In this document: piece by piece, positions 53,394-60,850 of the stretch | How positions within the stretch are numbered: position 1 is the first letter of the stretch | How the letters are laid out: every line of letters begins with the position of its first letter | Source of the DNA: VRUE01 sp035260485 | Lineage (GTDB): Bacteria > Actinomycetota > Thermoleophilia > Solirubrobacterales > 70-9 | Reading direction: 5' to 3' | Length of the DNA stretch: 64,000 nt | Assembly: GCA_035260485.1 (NCBI GenBank) | Contig: DATFVC010000070.1 | Span: 1-64,000 of the forward strand | The notes under the pieces: generated by a model | What the model was told of the DNA's origin: nothing | Database searches by the model: none | Seen by the model: only the letters and a program-made list of their open reading frames with translations | Made by a program: the position numbers and the translations under genes

Positions 53394-53876
53394 GTGCTCG
53401 GCCATCAGTATCCAGGGCAGGTCTGCTCGATCGCCAAGGCGCTAGAGGTTGTCGGTGAGCGCTGGAGCCTGCTGATCGTCCGCGACGTGATGAACGGCAA
53501 CCGCCGCTTTGGTGAGCTGCAGCGGGGTCTCGGTGTCGCCCGCAACGTGCTCTCGGCCCGTCTGCAGCGGCTGGTCGAGGAGGACATCCTCGAACGGCGG
53601 TCCTACCAGACCAGCCCCGAGCGCTACGAGTACTTCCTCACCGAGAAGGGGCTCGACCTCTGGCCGGCTCTCGTCGCCCTGCTCGCCTGGGGCGACCGCC
53701 ACTCCCCTGAGCCCGCCGGGCCACCGATGCTGATCGTTCACAAGGAATGCGGTGGCGAGGTCAACGACCGCGGCGCCTGCGAGAGCTGCGGCAAGGTCCT
53801 GCACGCCCGCGATGCCCGTGCCATCCCCGGCCCCGGCGTCGGGACCAACGAGGCCGCAGGAGCAACCGCCGATTGA
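53394..53876 (+). CDS. HxlR-family winged-helix transcriptional regulator
   Basis: A 160-residue regulator of the MarR-like HxlR family. CSIAKALEVVGERWSLLIVR is the signature first helix and start of the HTH, with the lone conserved Cys that serves as a redox or effector sensor in HypR/QorR relatives. NVLSARLQRLVEEDILERR is the recognition helix and wing. A C-terminal ECGGEVNDRGACESCGK segment adds a CxxC-like zinc or redox site, not usual in the minimal family. GTG 53394 is preferred over TTG 53358, which lies inside the operator. Confidence 0.85.
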   Translation: MLGHQYPGQVCSIAKALEVVGERWSLLIVRDVMNGNRRFGELQRGLGVARNVLSARLQRLVEEDILERRSYQTSPERYEYFLTEKGLDLWPALVALLAWGDRHSPEPAGPPMLIVHKECGGEVNDRGACESCGKVLHARDARAIPGPGVGTNEAAGATAD

Positions 53877-53878
53877 GC

Positions 53879-53906
53879 ACTTGAGGACCCTATGGTGTAC
53901 TCAAGT
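53879..53906. promoter_or_regulatory. Palindrome upstream of the aldehyde dehydrogenase gene
   Basis: ACTTGAG (53879-53885) and CTCAAGT (53900-53906) are perfect 7-bp arms around a 14-nt loop, GACCCTATGGTGTA. It starts 2 bp after the hxlR stop. The loop resembles family B loops (GTCCATATGGGTGC), so it may be a small family B member or an operator for the ALDH promoter. Confidence 0.45.
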
Positions 53907-53952
53907 CCACGATGTCTGCTGAAACTGCGGGCTAGCGACTAGGAGGAGAGAG

Positions 53953-55389
53953 ATGGCGACTGCGGCGGAGGTTCAATCCCGCGACAAGATCTTCATCGGC
54001 GGCAAGTGGGTCGAGCCGCAGGGCACCGAGACGATCGAGGTAGTCAACTCGACGACCGAGGAGACGATGGCGACGATCGCGGCCTGCACGGCCGAGGACG
54101 CCGACCTTGCTGTGCGCGCCGCCCGCGATGCCTTCGACTCCTGGTCGCGGACTGCGCGCGAGGAGCGCGCCGGCTACCTGGAGGCGATCGCCGCCGGGCT
54201 CGGCGAGCGCTCGGAGGAGATCGCAGCGACGATCGCCCAGGAGCTGGGGATGCCGATCAAGCTGAGCCAGATCATCCAGGCCGGCCTGCCCATCGCCCAG
54301 TTCGCGGCGATGCCGAAGCTGATGGAGGAAGTCGCCTGGGAGGAGGAGATCGGCAACTCTCGCGTGCTGCGCGAGGCCGTCGGCGTGCTCGGCGCGATCA
54401 CCCCCTGGAACTACCCGCTCAACCAGATCGCCGCCAAGGTCGCGCCTGCCCTGGCCGCCGGCTGCACGGTCGTGCTCAAGCCAAGCGAGGTGGTGCCGCT
54501 CAACGCCTTCATCCTCGCCGAGGTGATCGAGGCCGCGGGCCTGCCGGCCGGCGTCTTCAATCTGGTCACGGGCACCGGCCCGGTTGTCGGTGAGGCAATC
54601 GCCGGCCACCCCGGCGTCGACATGGTCTCCTTCACCGGCTCGACCCGAGCCGGCCGGCGCGTCTCCGAGCTCGCCTCGGCTACGGTGAAGCCGGTCGCGA
54701 TGGAGCTCGGCGGCAAGTCGCCGAACGTGATCCTCGACGACGCCGACCTGGCGCAGGCGATCCCGGACGGTGTCGCCAAGTGCTACCTCAACTCGGGCCA
54801 GACCTGCAGCGCCCTGACCCGGATGCTGGTGCCGCGCGAGAAGCTCGCCGAAGCCGAGGAGCTGGCGAAGTCCGCCGCCGAGGTCTACACGCCTGGCGAT
54901 CCCTTCGAGGACTCGACCCGGCTCGGCCCGCTCGTCTCCGAGGTCCAGCGCGAGCGCGTCCGCGACTACATCGAGAAGGGCGAGGCCGAAGGCGCCAAGC
55001 TGGTGACCGGCGGCGCCGCGGCCCCCGAGGGCCTCGAGCATGGCTACTTCGTCCGCCCCACCGTCTTCTCGGATGTGACGCCGGAGATGACGATCGCCCA
55101 GGAGGAGATCTTCGGCCCGGTGCTCGTCATCCAGCCCTACGAGAATGAGGACGACGCGGTGCGGATCGCCAACGACACCGTCTACGGCCTCGCCGGCGGC
55201 GTTTGGTCCGGCGACCAGGACCGCGCGATCGCCGTCGCCAAGCGGATCCGCACCGGCCAGATCGAGATCAACGGCGGGGCGTTCAATCCGCTTGCGCCCT
55301 TCGGCGGCTACAAGCAGTCGGGACATGGGCGGGAGAACGGGCGTTATGCGATCGAGGAGTTGCTGCAGGTCAAGAGTCTTCAGCTGTAG
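53953..55389 (+). CDS. Aldehyde dehydrogenase (NAD(P)-dependent)
   Basis: A 478-residue dehydrogenase that oxidises an aldehyde to its acid. AITPWNYPLNQIAAKVAPAL and VVLKPSEVVPLN bind the cofactor. VAMELGGKSPNVILDDADL carries the general-base Glu, and YLNSGQTCSALTRMLVPRE carries the catalytic Cys. AGGAGG lies 7 bp upstream of ATG 53953. It is codirectional with hxlR upstream and an acyl-CoA dehydrogenase downstream. The substrate cannot be told; short- or medium-chain aldehydes are plausible. Confidence 0.93.
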   Translation: MATAAEVQSRDKIFIGGKWVEPQGTETIEVVNSTTEETMATIAACTAEDADLAVRAARDAFDSWSRTAREERAGYLEAIAAGLGERSEEIAATIAQELGMPIKLSQIIQAGLPIAQFAAMPKLMEEVAWEEEIGNSRVLREAVGVLGAITPWNYPLNQIAAKVAPALAAGCTVVLKPSEVVPLNAFILAEVIEAAGLPAGVFNLVTGTGPVVGEAIAGHPGVDMVSFTGSTRAGRRVSELASATVKPVAMELGGKSPNVILDDADLAQAIPDGVAKCYLNSGQTCSALTRMLVPREKLAEAEELAKSAAEVYTPGDPFEDSTRLGPLVSEVQRERVRDYIEKGEAEGAKLVTGGAAAPEGLEHGYFVRPTVFSDVTPEMTIAQEEIFGPVLVIQPYENEDDAVRIANDTVYGLAGGVWSGDQDRAIAVAKRIRTGQIEINGGAFNPLAPFGGYKQSGHGRENGRYAIEELLQVKSLQL

Positions 55390-55390
55390 T

Positions 55391-55518
55391 GGAGGGCGGG
55401 CGGGGGTGCCCGGTTGCTTGCTGGGTTTTTCGCCTCTGACGGAGCGGCCGTCCGAGATCGTGGTCGAGGCGAAAAACAGGACGCCGCTGCGCCACCGGGC
55501 ACCCCCGCCCGGCCCTCC
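55391..55518. repeat. Palindrome family A, copy 4
   Basis: Outer arms GGAGGGCGGGCGGGGGTGCC... (55391-55416) and ...GGCACCCCCGCCCGGCCCTCC (ending near 55518) pair with one indel and one mismatch. The inner cores are GCTGGGTTTTTCGCC at 55420-55434 and GGCGAAAAACAGGACGCC at 55468-55485. It lies between two plus-strand genes. Confidence 0.8.
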
Positions 55519-55584
55519 CAAACGCCGCTGGCTGACGAGCTGGCTGCAAGCGTTTGCTAGACACAAAGCCATACTCTCTCGCCC

Positions 55585-56730
55585 GTGAACTTCGACCTCT
55601 CTGACGAGCAGAAGCTGCTTCGGGACACCGTTCGGGATTTTGCCCGAGCTGAGGTCGCTCCGGTGGCTGAGGAGCTGGATCGGGAGAAGCGGTTCCCTTA
55701 CGAGATCGTCGCGAAGCTCGGTGGGCTGGGGCTGATGGGGATCCCGTTCCCTCAGGAATACGGGGGCGGGGGTGCGGACACGCTCTCTTACGTGCTCGCC
55801 GTTGAAGAGCTGGCACGGATCGACTCTTCGGTCTGCATCACTATGGCGGCGCACACGTCGCTGGGGACGATGCCGATCTATCTCTGGGGGACGGATGAGC
55901 AGAAGGACGAGTGGCTGCCGGTGCTCTGCAGCGGTCAGAAGCTCGCCTCGTTTGGGCTGACCGAGCCCGAGGCGGGATCCGACGCCGGCAATGTGCGGAC
56001 GACCGCGAAGCTCGCCAACGGCGAGTGGGTCATCGACGGGGCCAAGCAGTTCATCACCAACTCCGGCACCGATATATCCGGCTGCGTCTCGATCACCGCC
56101 GTCACCGGCGAGGCGAACGGGCGCAAGGAGATCTCCAACCTGATCGTCGCCACCGGCACGCCCGGCTATGAGGCCGGCGAGTCCTACCGCAAGATGGGCT
56201 GGAACGCCTCCGACACTCGCCCGCTCAGCTTTGACGATTGCCGAGTCCCCGAGGCCAACCTGCTCGGCCGCCGCGGCGACGGCTTCAAGAACTTCCTTCA
56301 CATCCTCGACGGCGGCCGCATCGGCGTCGCCGCGATGGGGGTCGGCCTCGCCCAGGGCGCCCTCGACGAGGCGATCTCCTACGCCAAAGAGCGCCAGGCG
56401 TTCGGCCAGCCGATCTCCAAGTTCCAGTCGATCCAGGCCAAGATCGCCGACCTCTCGGCCCAGATCGAGGCGGCCCGCCTGCTCACCTGGCGCGCCGCGC
56501 TGGAGAAGGACGCCGGCAAGTCGTTCACGCTGACCGCGGCGCAGGCGAAGCTGATCACGGGGCGCCTCGCCGTCCGGGCGACCGAGGAGGCGGTCCAGAT
56601 CCACGGCGGCTACGGCTACATCGAGGAGTACCCGGTCTGCCGCTTCTACCGCGACGCCAAGATCCTCACGATCGGCGAGGGCACCGACGAGGTGCAGCAG
56701 ATGGTGATCGCCCGCCAGCTCGGCTGCTGA
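55585..56730 (+). CDS. Acyl-CoA dehydrogenase
   Basis: A 381-residue FAD enzyme that makes the alpha-beta double bond of an acyl-CoA and hands electrons to ETF. LGLMGIPFPQEYGGGGADTL, GLTEPEAGSDAGNVRTTAKL and RQAFGQPISKFQSIQAKIAD are diagnostic. The catalytic Glu is probably in the IHGGYGYIEEYPVCRFYRD segment, as in short/branched-chain members. GTG 55585 is the start. It follows ALDH across a family A palindrome; the ETF and ETF-QO genes are 9 kb upstream. Confidence 0.93.
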   Translation: MNFDLSDEQKLLRDTVRDFARAEVAPVAEELDREKRFPYEIVAKLGGLGLMGIPFPQEYGGGGADTLSYVLAVEELARIDSSVCITMAAHTSLGTMPIYLWGTDEQKDEWLPVLCSGQKLASFGLTEPEAGSDAGNVRTTAKLANGEWVIDGAKQFITNSGTDISGCVSITAVTGEANGRKEISNLIVATGTPGYEAGESYRKMGWNASDTRPLSFDDCRVPEANLLGRRGDGFKNFLHILDGGRIGVAAMGVGLAQGALDEAISYAKERQAFGQPISKFQSIQAKIADLSAQIEAARLLTWRAALEKDAGKSFTLTAAQAKLITGRLAVRATEEAVQIHGGYGYIEEYPVCRFYRDAKILTIGEGTDEVQQMVIARQLGC

Positions 56731-56734
56731 AACA

Positions 56735-56789
56735 CCCGCCGACGGGCCTAGAACGCGCCTATACGAGACGTTTTAGGCCCGTCGGCGGG
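56735..56789. repeat. Hairpin family B, copy 4
   Basis: Arms of 21 bp (CCCGCCGACGGGCCTAGAAC... at 56735-56755 and complement at 56769-56789) pair with one mismatch around a 13-nt loop holding CGCCTATACGAGA. It starts 4 bp after the acyl-CoA dehydrogenase stop and lies between convergent genes, so it could serve as a two-way terminator here. Confidence 0.75.
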
Positions 56790-56845
56790 CAGGGTGAAGA
56801 GGATGCGGGTGCCCTGAGGGGTGGGCTCGAGCCAGCTGGGGGCGG

Positions 56846-58600
56846 CTAGCCAAAGGTGAAGGCATAGCCCATCACCCCCGGTTCGGGCTCAAGGCGAACC
56901 GTATGGTTTTCGACCTTGGGCAGGTCGACCAGGTCATAGAGCCGTTGCGCGGTGATCTCGACCACGCCGTTCTTGACATCGGCGCCGGCGAGGTTGTCGG
57001 GGATCGGCCGACCGTCAAGCAGCACCCGCATCCGCCTGCTGTGCCCCGGTGAGCCGAGCACCAAGTACACGCGTCGCGCCCCGAACGAGAGGTCGAGCGT
57101 GCCACCTTCCGCGGTCGCTGAATCAAAGCCGATCCGCCAGCGCCCCCGGTAGGCGAAGTTGTCGGCAGGCGGCGATTCCGGGGCGCCGAAGTCGTGGCTG
57201 CCGGGCGAGAGCACCGGGTTGACGAAACGTTCGGCGCGAGCAGCTCCGAGATAGGTCTCGGGAGTCGTCACTTCTGGCGACGGGGCTACCGCGCTGACGC
57301 GCGCGGGCGCTCCCCTCGGGGCCTTGCCCGCTTCGGCGAGCAACTCGCGAATCACCTTTTCTTTCTCGCCGTAGGACCCCTCGCCAAAGTGCGCGAAGCG
57401 GACCCGACCCTGGGAGTCGATGAAGTACTCGCCGGGCCAGTATTGATTGCCGTAGGCGCTCCAGGTCGCGAGGTCGTTGTCCTGCGCAACCGGGTATCGG
57501 ATGTCGTTCCGTTCGATCGCTTCTTTGACGTTGCTCGCTTCTTTCTCGAAGGGGAACTCCGGCGAGTGGACGCCGACGATCGTCAAACCGTCCTTACGGA
57601 AGCGTCGGTCCCAGGCGGTCAGGTAGGGCAGCGTGCGCAGGCAGTTGATGCAGGTGTAGGTCCAGAAGTCGACCAGGACGACGTGTCCACGCAGCGAGCG
57701 CAGCGTCAGCGGCCGATCGCCCGGCGTGTTGAACCACTGCTGGTTGTCGACGAATTCGGGGGCCTTGCCGAGCACAGGCAATCCAGACCCCGGACCAGCG
57801 CCAGCCACCGGCAGCGCGGCCGCGCCGGCTGCCTCTTCGCCGAGTCCGCCACCGGAGCCGCCGCGGATGTCGGCCAGCGCATTCCGGGTCCCGTCCATGT
57901 TCTCCAGGGATTCCGATGGGTTGACCAGGAAGCTGGGCAGGTCGCTGGCGATCGTGTTCTGGAACTTGATGTCGTAGTTGCCGAGCATCGCCAGCGCGGC
58001 GACGATCATCACCGCCCCCATCGCGATCTGCAGGCCGATGCCACGCCGGGCCAGCGGCGCGGTCACGCGCCTCCCACCCAACATCAGGAAGTAGAGGACG
58101 ATCGCTGAGCCGATCCCGTAGCTGAGCGCTACGGCAAGTCGGCCGGCGGTGAACGGTTGCGAGGCCGAGACCGTGATCACGCCGGCGAGGATCGGGCCGG
58201 CGCAGGGCGCGTAGACGAGGCCGAGGCTGGCGCCGACCGCGGTTCCCGACCAGAAGCCGTCACCGCCGCGTTTGACTCCGGCCCGACCGGCGAAGCGGCT
58301 CATCGTCGCCTCCATCCGCGCCGCCAGCGGCGGGATCATCAGGGTGATGCCGAAGGCGATCAGGACGACGATCGCCAGCTTGCGCAAGAAGTCGTCGGGC
58401 AGGCCGAGCGCCGAGATCACGTAGACCAGCGCGACCGTCGCGAAGGTGAAAGAGACGGCAAGGCCGGCGACGATGCCGAGCGGCCGCCGCCGGCCGCCGG
58501 TCGCCCCCGCGGAGAGCACGATCGGCAGCACCGGCAGCACGCAGGGTGAGAGCGCGGTGGCCGCGCCGGCGACAAATCCGAACAGGATCAGGAGAGCCAT
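56846..58600 (-). CDS. DipZ-type thiol-disulfide protein (CcdA + thioredoxin + C-terminal domain)
   Basis: A 584-residue membrane protein that carries reducing power across the membrane to extracytoplasmic thiols, for example in cytochrome c maturation. The CcdA part (about residues 1-210, six spans) has ALSPCVLPVLPIVLSAGA and YAPCAGPILAGV, the two redox Cys. A redoxin domain follows with WTYTCINCLRTLPYLTAWD (CxxC) and GVHSPEFPFEKEASNVKEA. The C-terminal 150 residues form a beta-rich carbohydrate-binding-like domain typical of DipZ. Convergent with the acyl-CoA dehydrogenase. Confidence 0.92.
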   Translation of the reverse strand: MALLILFGFVAGAATALSPCVLPVLPIVLSAGATGGRRRPLGIVAGLAVSFTFATVALVYVISALGLPDDFLRKLAIVVLIAFGITLMIPPLAARMEATMSRFAGRAGVKRGGDGFWSGTAVGASLGLVYAPCAGPILAGVITVSASQPFTAGRLAVALSYGIGSAIVLYFLMLGGRRVTAPLARRGIGLQIAMGAVMIVAALAMLGNYDIKFQNTIASDLPSFLVNPSESLENMDGTRNALADIRGGSGGGLGEEAAGAAALPVAGAGPGSGLPVLGKAPEFVDNQQWFNTPGDRPLTLRSLRGHVVLVDFWTYTCINCLRTLPYLTAWDRRFRKDGLTIVGVHSPEFPFEKEASNVKEAIERNDIRYPVAQDNDLATWSAYGNQYWPGEYFIDSQGRVRFAHFGEGSYGEKEKVIRELLAEAGKAPRGAPARVSAVAPSPEVTTPETYLGAARAERFVNPVLSPGSHDFGAPESPPADNFAYRGRWRIGFDSATAEGGTLDLSFGARRVYLVLGSPGHSRRMRVLLDGRPIPDNLAGADVKNGVVEITAQRLYDLVDLPKVENHTVRLEPEPGVMGYAFTFG

Positions 58601-58640
58601 GCGCTCGAGCTTGGCAGCTAGGGATTACGCGGAGGTGACG

Positions 58641-58688
58641 GCCGCGGGCCTAAAACGTCCATATAGCCCACGTTTCAGGCCCGTCGGC
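58641..58688. repeat. Hairpin family B, copy 5
   Basis: Arms CCGCGGGCCTAAAACGT (58642-58658) and ACGTTTCAGGCCCGTCGG (58670-58687) pair with two mismatches around CCATATAGCCC. The minus-strand loop reads GTCC-type as in copies 1 and 2. It sits between dipZ and the PRC-barrel gene, both minus strand. Confidence 0.65.
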
Positions 58689-58694
58689 GGGGGT

Positions 58695-59099
58695 TCAGGC
58701 GGGCTGGGCGGTGACCGTGCCCTCGGGCCGGGCCACGACCTCGGCGTGGCGGCCGAGCCGCTCGCCGACCCCGTAGTGGAGGCAGATCGCCACCTCGTGC
58801 TCGCGCAGCAGCGGTCGGCTCGGATCTATGGCGGGGGCTTCGCACATGGCCTCGCGCCCCTGGGCGGTCCAGACACGACCCGGCATCGCAGCGCACTCGC
58901 GCAGCGGGACGGCGACCGCCTTGGCGCGACGTCGGCGCCCGGTGGCGACAATCAGCCAGACCGGATCGCCACCCCCGGCATCGACGTAGACGCCCTCGAC
59001 ACGTCCGACCGCCCTGCCGCCGGCGTCGTCCAGCTCGAAGCCGGTCCAGCCGAGCGCCACGGCGAGGCTCGGCGGCGCTGCGGCCCCCGCCTCACTCAC
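58695..59099 (-). CDS. PRC-barrel domain protein coupled to meaB
   Basis: A 134-residue protein whose first half (VGRVEGVYVDAGGGDPVWLI) resembles the PRC-barrel, a small beta-barrel found in photosynthetic reaction centre H subunits, RimM and many actinobacterial proteins. The second half (YGVGERLGRHAEVVARPEG) could be part of the same barrel or a second strand set. Function is unknown. The gene starts 8 bp inside the meaB stop, so translation is coupled, which hints at a link with cobalamin-mutase protection. This link is only inferred. Confidence 0.6.
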   Translation of the reverse strand: MSEAGAAAPPSLAVALGWTGFELDDAGGRAVGRVEGVYVDAGGGDPVWLIVATGRRRRAKAVAVPLRECAAMPGRVWTAQGREAMCEAPAIDPSRPLLREHEVAICLHYGVGERLGRHAEVVARPEGTVTAQPA

Positions 59100-60054
59100 C
59101 GGCCTGCCGCTCCATCAGCTCACTCGCGGCGCTGGCCGGATCGAGTTCGCGCCGCACCACCCGCTCCAGCAGCGCCGCGGTCTCGGGGTCGGCCGCGGCG
59201 ATGGCCTCCATCCGCCGCCGCGTGCGCGAGGTCGCGATCCCCAGCACCTCGTTGCGCAGGTTGCGAGCCCGCCGCTGCTCGAGCGTGCCCTCCGCCTCGA
59301 TGTGAGCGCGGTGCTCGTCGATCTTCGTTGCCAGCTCCTCGACGCCTTCACCGCGCGCCGCCTCGGTGCGCAGAATCGGCGCCTGCCAGGCGCCCGGCTC
59401 GTGCGATAGGGCAAGCACGCTGCGAACCTCGCGCACCATCGTGTCGGTCATCGGATGGTCGGCCTTGTTGACCACGATCACGTCGGGAATCTCCATCACG
59501 CCGGCCTTCAGCGCCTGGATCGAGTCGCCCGAGCCCGGCATCAAGGCCAGCACGATCGTGTCGGCGTGGTCGACGATGTCGATCTCTGCCTGACCGACGC
59601 CGACGGTCTCGATCAGCACGTCGTCCTTGCCGGCGGCGTCCATCGCCAGCGCCACCTGCAACGCCGCCTCAGAGAGTCCGCCGAGCGCACCCCGCGAGGC
59701 CATCGAGCGGATGAAGACCCCGGGATCGAGGAAGTGGTCCGAGAGGCGGATGCGGTCGCCCAGTAGAGCGCCGCGGGTGAAGGGGCTGGAGGGGTCGATC
59801 GAGAGCACCGCGACCTCGCGCTCAGCTTTGCGCAACTCGGCAGTGAGCGCCCCGATCAGGGTGCTCTTGCCAACTCCGGGCGGCCCGGTGAAGCCGACGA
59901 TCCGCGCCCTGCCGGTGCGCGGGTAGACCTCGCGGACCAGCTCCCAGCCGGCCGGGTCGTCGGACTCGATCAGCGTGATCGCCCGCGCCAGGGCTCGCTT
60001 GTCGCCGGCGATGAGACGCTCGGCGAGCGAGGCGGATTTGGCGGCGTCTGCCAT
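59092..60054 (-). CDS. meaB: Methylmalonyl-CoA mutase-associated GTPase MeaB
   Basis: A 320-residue G3E-type P-loop GTPase that loads and protects adenosylcobalamin in methylmalonyl-CoA mutase. GFTGPPGVGKSTLIGAL is the P-loop; VLIETVGVGQAEIDIVDHAD and VVNKADHP hold switch II and the base-recognition NKxD. The C-terminal dimerisation arm is present. The mutase genes are 10 kb away, unlike genomes where meaB follows mutase. It overlaps the PRC-barrel gene by 8 bp. Confidence 0.93.
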   Translation of the reverse strand: MADAAKSASLAERLIAGDKRALARAITLIESDDPAGWELVREVYPRTGRARIVGFTGPPGVGKSTLIGALTAELRKAEREVAVLSIDPSSPFTRGALLGDRIRLSDHFLDPGVFIRSMASRGALGGLSEAALQVALAMDAAGKDDVLIETVGVGQAEIDIVDHADTIVLALMPGSGDSIQALKAGVMEIPDVIVVNKADHPMTDTMVREVRSVLALSHEPGAWQAPILRTEAARGEGVEELATKIDEHRAHIEAEGTLEQRRARNLRNEVLGIATSRTRRRMEAIAAADPETAALLERVVRRELDPASAASELMERQAGE

Positions 60055-60083
60055 GGCCGCGCCAGTCTAAAGTCCCCGCCGCC

Positions 60084-60740
60084 GTGATCCGCTTCCTCCG
60101 CTTCTGTGCCCGCAACGGGATGTTGACGCCGCAGTACGCGCTGCTGGCGCTGCGGTACCTGTGGCGGCGCTTCCTCACGCGCGCCGGCTGGCGCTGGCGC
60201 ACCGACGGGCCGCTCTTCCTCGGCAGCGGCCTCGAACTGCAGATCGCCCGCCACGGCCGGGTCGAGTTCGGCCGCTTCGTCTGGCTTGGCCACGGCACCA
60301 AGGTCCGCTGTCATGAGGGCGTCGTCGAAATCGGCGAGAAAACGGTGCTCGGCCAGGAGTGCACGATCTCCGCCTACCGGCGGGTGCGGATCGGCGAGCA
60401 ATGTGTGATCGCCGACCGGGCGATGTTCATCGACTTCGATCACGGCGTGGTCGAGGTCGAGCGGCCGATCCGCCAGCAGGGGATCTATACGCGCGAGGTC
60501 GAGGTCGGCTCCAACGTCTGGATCGGCTACGGAGCCTGCGTCCTGCGCGGCGTCAGCATCGGCGACAACTCGATAATCGGCACGAACTCGGTCGTCACCA
60601 AGGATGTGCCCGCAAACGCGGTCGTCGCCGGCGTCCCAGCCCGGATCGTGAGGATGCGCGACGCGCCCGTGGACCTCCGCTGGCCCAGGCCGGTCGAACC
60701 CGACCCAACTGCCCGGACCACCTTGCCCCAACCGGAGTGA
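60084..60740 (+). CDS. Acyltransferase with left-handed beta-helix (WcaF/NodL-like)
   Basis: A 218-residue O-acetyltransferase candidate. A basic, hydrophobic N-terminus (RYLWRRFLTRAGWRWRTDG) precedes hexapeptide turns (EIGEKTVLGQECTISAYRRV) and the ending VEVGSNVWIGYGACVLRGVS, GTNSVVTKDVPANAVVAGVP and ARIV, which match the active-site His-less or His-bearing loop of the galactoside acetyltransferase family. The acceptor is probably a surface sugar. GTG 60084 is the start. It is divergent from meaB by 29 bp. Confidence 0.85.
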   Translation: MIRFLRFCARNGMLTPQYALLALRYLWRRFLTRAGWRWRTDGPLFLGSGLELQIARHGRVEFGRFVWLGHGTKVRCHEGVVEIGEKTVLGQECTISAYRRVRIGEQCVIADRAMFIDFDHGVVEVERPIRQQGIYTREVEVGSNVWIGYGACVLRGVSIGDNSIIGTNSVVTKDVPANAVVAGVPARIVRMRDAPVDLRWPRPVEPDPTARTTLPQPE

Positions 60741-60850
60741 CTGACGAGGTTCGTATTCGGCCCCTCTGAGGTACTTGACGCGCGAAGCAGCGTCCCGCAT
60801 TAAGTTGCTTGCCTTGCAAGGGAGTGCAACCCGGCGCTGGAGGTGAGCAG

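Noticed and set aside
53932..56604. 890-codon open frame on the minus strand opposite the ALDH and acyl-CoA dehydrogenase genes
   Set aside because: It runs through two certain genes and a palindrome; the translation has no recognisable family.
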